Origin: Planctomycetales bacterium
Lineage (GTDB): Bacteria; Planctomycetota; Planctomycetia; Pirellulales; Thermoguttaceae
Reading direction: 5' to 3'
Length of the DNA stretch: 8,686 nucleotides
Assembly (NCBI GenBank): GCA_007122045.1
Contig: SKJM01000108.1
Span: 1 to 8,686, forward strand
Numbering within the stretch: the first letter of the stretch is position 1; every line of letters starts with the position of its first letter. A model generated the notes under the pieces. The model worked only from the letters and a program-made list of their open reading frames with translations, had not been told where the DNA came from and searched no databases. Shown piece by piece: positions 1-5,855 of this stretch. Both the position numbers and the translations under genes were made by a program.

Positions 1-2
1 AG

Positions 3-398
3 CAGTTGATCGCCGGCTTCCTCGCCGCGCGCAACTTCGACGTGACCCGGCCGGGCGACTCCGAAGCCGATCTTTGCGTAAACGGACACCGCGTGGAAAT
101 CAAGTTCTCAACACTCTGGGCCAACGGCATCTACAAGTTTCAGCAAATTCGCGACCAAAACTACGCGGTCCTCATTTGCCTCGGACTCAATCCTTTCGAT
201 GCGCGCTGCTGGGCCATTCCGAAGAGCCTGCTCAAGGAGCACGTCATCGGTGTGATGGGGCAGCACGGCGGCGCTTCGGGCCGCGATACGGCTTGGATGA
301 GCTTCGAGCCGGATTATCCCTACGCGTGGCTGAAGCCCTACGGCGGGCGACTGGATGCAGCGCTTCAAGTGATGCGGAGCTTGCTTCCCAGGCCGTGA
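3..398 (+). CDS. PD-(D/E)XK nuclease-like protein, C-terminal part (5' end outside window)
   Basis: The reading frame is open to the left edge and ends with TGA at 396-398, so only the last 131 or so residues are seen. A TTG at position 6 could be read as a start, but the frame continues upstream and no ribosome site can be judged. Counting from that TTG, Asp22 is followed nine residues later by Glu31-Ile-Lys33, the D...ExK arrangement of PD-(D/E)XK nucleases, set in a hydrophobic strand context (EADLCVNGHRVEIKFS). Next come a conserved-looking block YKFQQIRDQNY, the strand AVLICLGL, and a C-terminal WAIPK...GQHGG...DTAW segment. This resembles restriction-endonuclease-like proteins, but I cannot name a family and a housekeeping nuclease role is possible. 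If it is a restriction enzyme, its methyltransferase would have to lie upstream. It converges with the beta-helix gene, leaving a 113-nt gap with no clear terminator. The fold call is moderate; specificity is unknown. Confidence 0.6.
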   Translation, partial: QLIAGFLAARNFDVTRPGDSEADLCVNGHRVEIKFSTLWANGIYKFQQIRDQNYAVLICLGLNPFDARCWAIPKSLLKEHVIGVMGQHGGASGRDTAWMSFEPDYPYAWLKPYGGRLDAALQVMRSLLPRP

Positions 399-511
399 TG
401 CGGCTTCCGATATGCCAGGGTGCGAGAATGGCGTTGGACGGAGCACGCATGTTCCAGTGCGCATGGTGTCCCCGGAACCACCTGGAACTACCACACGGAA
501 CCAACTCTGGA

Positions 512-3046
512 TCATCCTTCCTGTCCCGTCAACTCCCTCACTCCGCGGTTCAACTCCAGAGGGGGCGGGATGCTCGCGCCCACGTCCATGGCGGGCCCGC
601 CGGGCTTGCGCCGGTAGTCGCCCCGGGCAGGGTCCCGGAACAGGACGTCCGGGTCGGTGACCACCTGGCAGCCGGGCCCCATGAAGCGTTGCTCGACCGG
701 GCGGGTGTAGATGTTGTTCTCGATCGCTCCGGAGATGTCCTCCGCCAGGCCGCAGAGAATGTTGTTGCGGATGATCAGGCCCTGCGGGGGGCTGGGGCTG
801 CCGCGCCGCTGGCCGAGGATGCCGGTGGCCCAGGCGGTGCCGGGATCGGTATGCACGAAGGTGTTGTTGACAAAGTGGATATCCTTGATTTCCCGCCCGC
901 CCACGCGGCCGCTGGTCCACATGCCCACGGCCAAGGCGGCGCGTCCCAGGCCGTCGATGACGTTGTTGCGGAAGACCAGCCGTTCCGCGTTGCGGTTGAT
1001 GGCCACGGTGTTGTGAACGTAGTTCCCCTCGAACAGGATGTCGCTGCAGCCCTCGTAGAAATTGACCGCGGAGGCATGCATGCCGAAATGATTGAGCACC
1101 GCGTTCTCGCGCAGCACGCCGTGCTTGGCCTCGTAGTGCCGGATGCCGGAGCCGGAGTTCTTGTCCAGGCGGTTGCCGCTGAGGCGGAAATGGTTCGTGC
1201 GGTTGACGTAGATGCCCACCGTCCAGCCGGGGCATTGATGGATCAAGCAGTTCTCCACGACCACGTGGTCGCTGTGGTTGAGGCTGATGCCGGATTGGCC
1301 GCTGATGAACCGCACCTCGCAGTCGGCAATGACGATGTGGCTGGGCCTCGCTCGATGCTGCGAGCGGGTGGCCACGGCGCCCGCTCCGCCCGAATAGCGC
1401 TGAATGAGAAAGCCCCGGACTTCCACGTGCGAGGCCTCGCCGAGCAGCAGAATGCCGGTCTTCAGCACGGGATATCCGATGCCGGCCGGCTGCCCGTCGC
1501 GCAACCGCTCGGGCAGCAGGTACACGCGCGTCCGGCCGTCGTCGAGCGGCACGAGGCACCATTCGCCGTAAGCGTTCATGGGGTGGCGCAGGCTATTTTC
1601 TCCGCTGCATGCGAAGGGGACAGTCCCATTTTCGCGGCCGGAGCGGTTGACCCATTGGTCATATTCCCCTGTGTGCCGCGAAAATTGGGACAGTCCCCTG
1701 TGAACGATTACCCACTCTCCCGGCCGTTCGATAAACCGGGGCGAGTTGTAGAGCGCGTACCGGGTCGTGTCGTACGTTTGGGGCTGAAAATGGGGCACGA
1801 AAAGCCGATGGGTTTTCGGATCGTAGCGTTCCACCTGCGCGAAATACACGTGGTTGTTGCCGCCGTGGACGCCGATGAACATGCCGTCGTACCACCGAGG
1901 ATCCTCCTGCACCAGGCGCTCCTCGTCGCGGATCACGCTCGAAATCGGATGCTCGATGACGTTGTTCCCCGCGGGGGTGAAGGCCGCGATCTGGTGCAGT
2001 TTGGTCCAGGTCGTATCGCCGGGATTGGAATGCCGCAGTTGGAAGGTCAGCTTCCGGGCCTTGACCGGCGCCGGCAACGCGAACCGCTGCATCGCGGTTT
2101 GCTCTTGATCCACGTTCGCCCTGAGGATTTCCTTGCCGTCGGCCAGAAAGACGATGTGTTCCGGAGTGGGGGTGGTCGCCGGGCGGAACAGGGTGAACCC
2201 CATTTCGGAAATGGTGGCCGGCGCGTTCATCTCGACCGACACCGCGCCGCCGTCGAAGGGCTGGATCACCGGCGCGTTGCCGCCGAACGTGATCGCGATC
2301 AGCGGCAGCGTCCGGTTGCCGATCGTCCCCTCCTCGTAATAGATTCGGTGGGGGTAATTGTCGGCCAGCGCGTGCGGCGTCTCGTAGAAATCTCCGGGCA
2401 GGTCCGGATAGAACGGGTCGGACGGCTTCGGAGCCTGGGCGATCGGCAGGATCCGCCGCTCGCCGTCAATGAGGAAGAGGCGCTGCCACGGCGCCTGCCG
2501 GGCCTCGCCGGCGTCCCGGTGCGTTACGAAGCGGTTGTGGTTGAAATTGCTGGCCAGATCCACGTCCAAATCGGCGTACCGGATCTCCCGCCACTTGGGA
2601 TTTCCCTCGACCTGCTCGGCCGACGCGCAGCGATTCCAGTCGGTGATCATACGCGCGCCGTCGAGGATGGCGCGCCCTTGACCGAACGTGCCCGCGGTGT
2701 TGCCGTCGAGCGTGATCGGCTTGCCCTCGCTGCCCGAAACGCTCAACTGAATCTCGCCGAAGTAGGCCACGCCGCCCTTGAACACGATCGTGTCGCCGGG
2801 TTGAAGGTCCACGGCGCCCGGGTTGTCCGTGGCATTCCGGTCGCCCGGACTGTGCTTCCACGCCGTCTGCGGCGAAAGTCCGTCGGCCTGGTTGTCCCCG
2901 CCGTCGAAATCCACGTAATAGGTGGCCCCGAAGAGCGGAAAAGTCATCGCCACGAGAAGGGCGAAGACCGCCGGCAGAACGCATGGCCGCCTTCGGGGGC
3001 TCGACGGCGCGAGTCGGACGAGGCGTGCTACGTAAGACATCATCAT
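512..3046 (-). CDS. Secreted right-handed parallel beta-helix protein with embedded beta-sandwich-like region
   Basis: This gene encodes 844 residues. The frame is open to 3178, but I place the start at the first of three consecutive ATGs (3046) because AAAGGAG lies 6 nt upstream and a signal peptide follows at once: Arg-rich residues 17-20, a hydrophobic core at about 23-38, and likely cleavage near the LFGA at 38-41. Residues 42-65 (TYYVDFDGG...GLSPQTAW) match the usual N-terminus of secreted beta-helix proteins. Residues about 261-361 look like a beta-sandwich or discoidin-like insert (GGAVSVEMNAPATISEMGFT). Residues about 531-786 carry irregular beta-helix coils with Asn-rich turns (VVENCLIHQC, LSGNRLDKNSGSGI, ILFEGNYVHN, LVFRNNVIDG, LIIRNNIL). 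Families of this type include polysaccharide lyases and NosD-like carbohydrate-processing proteins; the substrate here is unknown. Residues about 445-483 are encoded by a dispersed hairpin repeat, without a frameshift or stop. The product is probably periplasmic, cell-surface or secreted. Confidence 0.85.
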   Translation of the reverse strand: MMMSYVARLVRLAPSSPRRRPCVLPAVFALLVAMTFPLFGATYYVDFDGGDNQADGLSPQTAWKHSPGDRNATDNPGAVDLQPGDTIVFKGGVAYFGEIQLSVSGSEGKPITLDGNTAGTFGQGRAILDGARMITDWNRCASAEQVEGNPKWREIRYADLDVDLASNFNHNRFVTHRDAGEARQAPWQRLFLIDGERRILPIAQAPKPSDPFYPDLPGDFYETPHALADNYPHRIYYEEGTIGNRTLPLIAITFGGNAPVIQPFDGGAVSVEMNAPATISEMGFTLFRPATTPTPEHIVFLADGKEILRANVDQEQTAMQRFALPAPVKARKLTFQLRHSNPGDTTWTKLHQIAAFTPAGNNVIEHPISSVIRDEERLVQEDPRWYDGMFIGVHGGNNHVYFAQVERYDPKTHRLFVPHFQPQTYDTTRYALYNSPRFIERPGEWVIVHRGLSQFSRHTGEYDQWVNRSGRENGTVPFACSGENSLRHPMNAYGEWCLVPLDDGRTRVYLLPERLRDGQPAGIGYPVLKTGILLLGEASHVEVRGFLIQRYSGGAGAVATRSQHRARPSHIVIADCEVRFISGQSGISLNHSDHVVVENCLIHQCPGWTVGIYVNRTNHFRLSGNRLDKNSGSGIRHYEAKHGVLRENAVLNHFGMHASAVNFYEGCSDILFEGNYVHNTVAINRNAERLVFRNNVIDGLGRAALAVGMWTSGRVGGREIKDIHFVNNTFVHTDPGTAWATGILGQRRGSPSPPQGLIIRNNILCGLAEDISGAIENNIYTRPVEQRFMGPGCQVVTDPDVLFRDPARGDYRRKPGGPAMDVGASIPPPLELNRGVRELTGQEG
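1599..1713. repeat. Dispersed hairpin repeat, copy 1 (inside the beta-helix gene)
   Basis: Two long arms face each other: 1616-1638 (GGGGACAGTCCC then ATTTTCGCGGC) and 1675-1698 (GCCGCGAAAATT then GGGACAGTCCCC), separated by 36 nt. They pair over about 22 bp, with an A/A mismatch at the centre of the GGGAC-A-GTCCC block and one extra T in the right arm. A small inner hairpin, TGACC-CATT-GGTCA, sits at 1648-1661. The left outer flank TCTCCGCTG (1599-1607) and GCGAAGGGG are shared with the copy at 5660-5757. The right outer flank GTGAACGATTACCC (1700-1713) matches, in reverse complement, a sequence beside copy 2. The whole element is translated in frame within the minus-strand gene. I recall similar repeats from planctomycete genomes, but cannot confirm the copy number here. 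Confidence 0.85.
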
Positions 3047-3052
3047 TCGCAA

Positions 3053-3059
3053 CTCCTTT
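3053..3059 (-). promoter_or_regulatory. Shine-Dalgarno site of the beta-helix gene
   Basis: Read on the minus strand the sequence is AAAGGAG, ending 6 nt before the first ATG of a triple ATG (3046, 3043, 3040). It is the strongest ribosome-binding site in the window and fixes the start there rather than at the upstream ATG at 3178. That upstream start would add 44 residues with no signal-peptide character. The other genes in the window show no comparably clear site. Confidence 0.8.
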
Positions 3060-3156
3060 GGGGCAAGTTTTGGCAATCGTGATCGACCCACGGATCGTTG
3101 TTGGTGGACCGAAAACGCTCCGGCAACCGTGGGCCACGGACGGCTTGTCTGAACAC

Positions 3157-3162
3157 AGTATA
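3157..3162 (-). promoter_or_regulatory. Possible -10 box upstream of the beta-helix gene
   Basis: The minus strand reads TATACT (5 of 6 to TATAAT) within an AT-rich patch (CTGCTATATACTGTG) that stands out in GC-rich DNA, in the 138-nt gap after the HD-domain gene. No convincing -35 box is seen at 16-18 nt. If used, it would give a leader of about 100 nt that carries a 13-nt palindrome, CCGTGGGCCACGG on the plus strand at 3127-3139 (6-bp arms), which could serve as an operator. This is weak, position-based evidence. Confidence 0.22.
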
Positions 3163-3184
3163 TAGCAGGTGAATGCATGGAGCT

Positions 3185-4516
3185 CTACTCGGTCCGCTCA
3201 ATCGCCTCGGCCAGCAGGTCGCGCAGCCCGGCCAGCCCGCGCAGGCGGTCGATCACGCGGGGGTGGGCGAAGATGCGCACCTGCTTGACGTAATCGTCGA
3301 ACTGCTCGGTGGCCAGCGTGCGCACGACGGGGGAGGCCTCGTCGAGCGTGCGGTAGCAGCCCTCCTTGACGAAGTGGATTTCCACGTCGAACTGCACCTC
3401 GCGCGTCACGGGGGGCGCGTCGAAGAGGATCTCGTGCGGGGCGACCACTCCGCCCAGCGCCGTGCTGCACAGCGCCGCGAACTGCTCGGCGCAGGCGGCC
3501 AGCCAGGGGTACGGCCGGCGGGCAAGGCGATGGTACAGCCGGCGGTCCTCCAGGAAGCTCATCTGCACGAGCCGCTTGTACAGCCGGCGCGCGGGACCGA
3601 ACAGCCCGGCCAGCAGTTCGCCGGCCGGGCCGTCGCCCGCCACGCGGCGCATCTCGGCGATCATGGGCTCCTCGGTGCTGCGGAACAGGGCGTCGAGTTC
3701 CAACTGGCCGTGCAGCAGGTAGAACGCCCGCTGGAGCATGGCCGTGGCCGCCCGCACCGCGTGGTGCCAGTACACCTCGCTGAACATGACGTAGCGGGCG
3801 AACACCATCAGTTCGGCGGCCGTCTTGCCCTTGTCGCGGATGGCCAGCCCGTCGCCCGCCGCGTTCAGGCACAGGCTTCCCAAGAGCCGCTGCTGGTCGA
3901 AGTGCCGGCCGTAGGGGACGCCGGCGTGGAGGCTGTCGCGGTAGAGGTAGTCCATCTTGTCGATGTCGATCGGGCCGGAAAGCATGCTGCGCAGGATACG
4001 CCAGGCGTTGTCGTCGGGCTTCCCGTTGAGCAAGGCGACGACGTCGCGCGGGCGGAGGTTCCAGTCGTCGCGCAGCACGTCGGCCAGCTCGCCCTCGAGC
4101 AGGAAGCTGTTGGCGAACAGCTCGTGGCTGGGCACGCTGGGCAGGCGCATGTCTTCGATCGGATGGCAGAACGGCCAGTGCCCGAGGTCGTGCAGGAGGG
4201 CCGCCGCCACAAATAATTCGGCCTGCTCGGGCGCCACGGCGGCGGTGAACCGTGCATCGCTGGAAAGCTGCCGCAGATACACCAGCGCCAGCCGGTACAC
4301 GCCCAGGCTGTGCTCGAACCGGGTGTGCAGCGCCGCGGGGTACACCAGCGAGACGAGGCCGAGTTGGCCGATCCGCGCCAACCGCCGGAATTCCACCGTG
4401 TCGATCAACGAGCGGACCCGGTCGGTCAGCGGCACGTCGATTTCCGGCGGAATGCGGACCAACTGCCGCCCGGCCGAGAGCGCGGCGACTTCGGGAATGT
4501 GATCCATCGGGTTCAT
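3185..4516 (-). CDS. HD-domain phosphohydrolase (dGTPase/SAMHD1-like, COG1078-type)
   Basis: This gene encodes 443 residues starting at ATG 4516 (MNPMDHIPE). A longer frame begins at 4555, but its first 13 residues look unlike the family; ATG 4507 is also possible, and no strong ribosome site decides. The metal-binding HD signature is complete: HTRFEHS at residues 64-70, LLHDLGH with His109-Asp110 and His113, SHE at 130-132, and the distal Asp in PIDIDKMDYLYRD (182-194). The block DSLHAGVPYGRHFD that follows is typical of the COG1078 branch, which includes dNTP triphosphohydrolases and relatives of SAMHD1. Length is within the usual range. The likely reaction is metal-dependent hydrolysis of a nucleotide phosphate; the substrate cannot be read from sequence, and roles range from nucleotide-pool control to phage restriction. 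The C-terminal third (about 240-443) is not recognisable beyond the family. It is cytoplasmic, with no signal peptide or membrane segment. Confidence 0.85.
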   Translation of the reverse strand: MNPMDHIPEVAALSAGRQLVRIPPEIDVPLTDRVRSLIDTVEFRRLARIGQLGLVSLVYPAALHTRFEHSLGVYRLALVYLRQLSSDARFTAAVAPEQAELFVAAALLHDLGHWPFCHPIEDMRLPSVPSHELFANSFLLEGELADVLRDDWNLRPRDVVALLNGKPDDNAWRILRSMLSGPIDIDKMDYLYRDSLHAGVPYGRHFDQQRLLGSLCLNAAGDGLAIRDKGKTAAELMVFARYVMFSEVYWHHAVRAATAMLQRAFYLLHGQLELDALFRSTEEPMIAEMRRVAGDGPAGELLAGLFGPARRLYKRLVQMSFLEDRRLYHRLARRPYPWLAACAEQFAALCSTALGGVVAPHEILFDAPPVTREVQFDVEIHFVKEGCYRTLDEASPVVRTLATEQFDDYVKQVRIFAHPRVIDRLRGLAGLRDLLAEAIERTE

Positions 4517-4560
4517 AGCTCGCTTGAGCTTACCGCATGCGCCCCAACCCGGCAAGCGGG

Positions 4561-4586
4561 GCGGTCCTTACCCGCGGTCCTTACCC
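4561..4586. repeat. Perfect 13-bp tandem duplication upstream of the HD-domain gene
   Basis: GCGGTCCTTACCC occurs twice head to tail (4561-4573 and 4574-4586), 45 nt before the HD-gene start. On the coding strand this reads GGGTAAGGACCGC twice. A partial relative, GCGGTAAG, lies closer to the start. It could be a binding-site pair for a regulator or a simple replication-slippage duplication; only the repetition itself is certain. Confidence 0.75.
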
Positions 4587-4600
4587 GGATTCCATGACGA

Positions 4601-4745
4601 TGTAGGGTGGTGACAAGCAAGCCGAGACCGTGGTGGGACTTCGGTCGCTCGCCCGGGCGCCATTCCGGATAAACGGCGTGCAAACCAGCCAGGCGTGGCT
4701 TGCGCAGTCCCACCAACAACTTACGCGACCTCGCCCCACCCTACA
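4601..4745. mobile_element. MITE-like palindromic element, 145 bp, non-coding
   Basis: Its ends are perfect 10-bp inverted repeats: TGTAGGGTGG at 4601-4610 and CCACCCTACA at 4736-4745. A second, nested perfect inverted pair lies inside (GGTGGGACT at 4632-4640 and AGTCCCACC at 4706-4714), and a perfect palindrome, CGCCCGGGCG, sits at 4650-4659. No transposase is encoded and I see no clear target-site duplication. Elements ending in TAGGGTGG...CCACCCTA are common dispersed repeats in several bacterial groups, recalled from memory. It lies between the zinc-ribbon membrane gene and the HD gene, so any transcript joining them would carry this hairpin. It could be a MITE, a REP-type palindrome or a degraded insertion-sequence remnant. 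Confidence 0.65.
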
Positions 4746-4763
4746 TGAATAAGAGGCCGGGGG

Positions 4764-5435
4764 TCAACTCCACGGCCAGGGCATGCCGGCAATCCAGCGA
4801 AGTGCGAGGGTGACGAGCATGTAGAAGATGTAGTGGAACACGCCGTCGCCGTAGTCGAGGTCGAGTGCCAGGTTGGGCAAGGCGCCGCCAAGGGCCAGGA
4901 ATGGGGGAACGACGAACAGCCACTCCCACAACTCGCCGGTCAGCACCGTGCCGGCCAGATACGTCAACACGCCCCACAGCACCACGTACCCCAGCGCACA
5001 CGCCCCCGCCCGCACCAACAACTCAACGCCGCGGTAGGGTTCCTTCTCGGCATCGTACAGGAACGTGTAGGCCCCCACGGCCAGGGGGCCGGACACCACC
5101 AGCAGACCGGCAGCGCAGGCGAGCGTGCTGGTGGCCAGCACCCCGCCGCCAAGCCAGGTCATCACCACCACGGCGAGAGCCGCCGCGGCAATCGCCACGG
5201 CGTGCACCGGGTCGACCCTCGCATCGGTGCGGGCGATCGGCTTCAGCACGAGCTGGCCGGCCGCGTTCCGTCCGCCGGAGGCAAACTCCTCGGCCCCGTG
5301 CACCTTCACCTCCTCCTTCTTGGTGGGTACCCGAATGGAGGCCTTGCACTTCGGGCACGGGCCGGTCCGGCCCGCGAACCTCTCGTTCACCGAAAAACGC
5401 GTTCTACACTGGCGGCAAACTACGGTAATAGCCAT
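4764..5435 (-). CDS. Zinc-ribbon membrane protein (MJ0042-like N-terminus), function unknown
   Basis: This gene encodes 223 residues from ATG 5435. No clear Shine-Dalgarno site is visible. The N-terminus is a short zinc ribbon with Cys7-x2-Cys10 and Cys27-x2-Cys30 (CRQC...CPKC) followed by the IRVP strand, the MJ0042/zinc-ribbon pattern frequent in planctomycete and myxobacterial proteins. A charged linker (about 38-75) leads to four or five hydrophobic stretches at about 77-97, 101-125, 140-165, 170-190 and 199-217, so the rest is an integral membrane domain. The loop YDAEKEPYRGVELL lies between the second and third stretches. The ribbon is probably cytoplasmic and could bind zinc, a partner protein or nucleic acid. 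I do not recognise the membrane domain and assign no activity. The gene starts divergently from the double zinc-ribbon gene at 5856, across 420 nt. Confidence 0.8.
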   Translation of the reverse strand: MAITVVCRQCRTRFSVNERFAGRTGPCPKCKASIRVPTKKEEVKVHGAEEFASGGRNAAGQLVLKPIARTDARVDPVHAVAIAAAALAVVVMTWLGGGVLATSTLACAAGLLVVSGPLAVGAYTFLYDAEKEPYRGVELLVRAGACALGYVVLWGVLTYLAGTVLTGELWEWLFVVPPFLALGGALPNLALDLDYGDGVFHYIFYMLVTLALRWIAGMPWPWS

Positions 5436-5610
5436 AAAGGGATCTCGTCCGATAGGTTTTCGAAGAGCGCGCCGTTTCGCGGCCTTGTTGCCGGAGAGAA
5501 ACGAAGCCCGCTGGAAGACGTACTGTTGGGGGGCGAATTGCCACTACCTTATGTGGGCACCTTGCCCGTGTCCCGTGCCGGAGACAACCATTATGATCTC
5601 CCAAAACTGG

Positions 5611-5627
5611 GGCGGTTGTCAAGGATC
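5611..5627. repeat. 17-bp direct repeat, left copy
   Basis: GGCGGTTGTCAAGGATC here is identical to 5762-5778. The two copies bracket the whole hairpin repeat and its GGGTAAC block (134 nt in between). Both are preceded by a CTGG or CTGGG sequence. This could be a long target-site duplication left by insertion, or a duplication made by recombination. Confidence 0.85.
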
Positions 5628-5659
5628 GGGTAACCATTCACGGGGCGGCGGAGGCCGTC

Positions 5660-5757
5660 TCTCCGCTGGACGCGAAGGGGACAGTCCCATTTTCGCGGCG
5701 ATCACGGTGGCTCATGGGCCAAGCGGCCTTTGCGCCGCGAAAATTGGGACAGTCCCC
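5660..5757. repeat. Dispersed hairpin repeat, copy 2 (intergenic)
   Basis: It has the same architecture and orientation as the copy at 1599-1713: outer flank TCTCCGCTG, then GCGAAGGGG, a left arm at 5677-5699 and a right arm at 5734-5757, with a 34-nt middle. The arms are base-for-base the same as in copy 1, including the central A/A mismatch and the extra T in the right arm. The middle differs but again can form a small hairpin (GGCT-CATG-GGCC, 5709-5720). A GGGTAACCATTCAC block lies 14 nt to the left (5628-5641) and corresponds, inverted, to the right flank of copy 1. The element lies between divergently transcribed zinc-ribbon genes, about 100 nt before the start at 5856. Confidence 0.85.
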
Positions 5758-5761
5758 CCCT

Positions 5762-5778
5762 GGCGGTTGTCAAGGATC
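5762..5778. repeat. 17-bp direct repeat, right copy
   Basis: This is identical to 5611-5627 and begins 4 nt after the right arm of the hairpin repeat. It contains TTGTCA (5767-5772), which resembles a -35 box, but no -10 box stands at the proper distance from it, so I do not call it a promoter element. Confidence 0.85.
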
Positions 5779-5781
5779 AGC

Positions 5782-5811
5782 TAGACTTTTCGGCTCCGGG
5801 CAGGTTATGAT
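5782..5811 (+). promoter_or_regulatory. Possible sigma70-like promoter for the double zinc-ribbon gene
   Basis: TAGACT (5782-5787, 4 of 6 to TTGACA) and TATGAT (5806-5811, 5 of 6 to TATAAT) are 18 nt apart. Transcription would start near 5818, leaving a leader of about 38 nt before the TTG at 5856. The position, just outside the repeat and in a locally AT-richer patch, is sensible, but promoters in planctomycetes are poorly predictable. Confidence 0.35.
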
Positions 5812-5855
5812 CGTAGCATACCCTTTGCCGCCCCGTCTTCCCAGCGAGTGCTGCC

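Larger units (their letters stand above)
5436..5855. other. 420-nt divergent intergenic region dominated by repeats
   Basis: No credible gene was found here on either strand; the open frames present are short, lack family features, and run through the repeats. The left part (5436-5610) shows nothing I can identify, and no convincing promoter for the minus-strand gene. The right part holds two 17-bp direct repeats (5611-5627 and 5762-5778), a GGGTAACCATTCACGGGG block (5628-5645), the second hairpin repeat (5660-5757) and a possible promoter (5782-5811) for the gene at 5856. Confidence 0.7.

Noticed and set aside
399..511. An intrinsic terminator between the convergent nuclease-like and beta-helix genes
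   Set aside because: No GC-rich stem followed by a T-run is present on either strand; only loosely spaced GGAAC(C/T)A repeats (474, 484, 497) were seen, too weak to annotate.
74..3082. A plus-strand open frame of 1002 codons, almost wholly antisense to the beta-helix gene
   Set aside because: It has low-complexity, Arg/Ala/Val/His-rich composition with no domain. The minus strand has a signal peptide, strong ribosome site and clear beta-helix repeats. Long antisense frames are common in GC-rich genes.
3047..3178. A 44-residue N-terminal extension of the beta-helix protein
   Set aside because: It would place the signal peptide internally and ignore the AAAGGAG site just before the ATG at 3046.
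3173..4216. A plus-strand open frame of 347 codons opposite the HD gene
   Set aside because: The minus strand holds all the HD-family motifs; the antisense translation is Gln/His/Val/Ala-rich and featureless.
4513..4719. A minus-strand frame of 68 codons running through the MITE-like element
   Set aside because: It is mostly repeat DNA, overlaps the start of the HD gene, and shows no protein family; the palindromic structure explains the sequence.
1599..5778. A CRISPR array suggested by repeated motifs
   Set aside because: Only two copies exist, 4 kb apart, and each is a hairpin pair; there is no regular repeat-spacer spacing and no cas gene.
5125..5784. Plus-strand open frames crossing the divergent intergenic region and copy 2 of the hairpin repeat
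   Set aside because: They begin antisense to the zinc-ribbon membrane gene and end in repeat DNA. The GDSPIF...KIGTVP peptides are translations of the repeat arms, not a gene.
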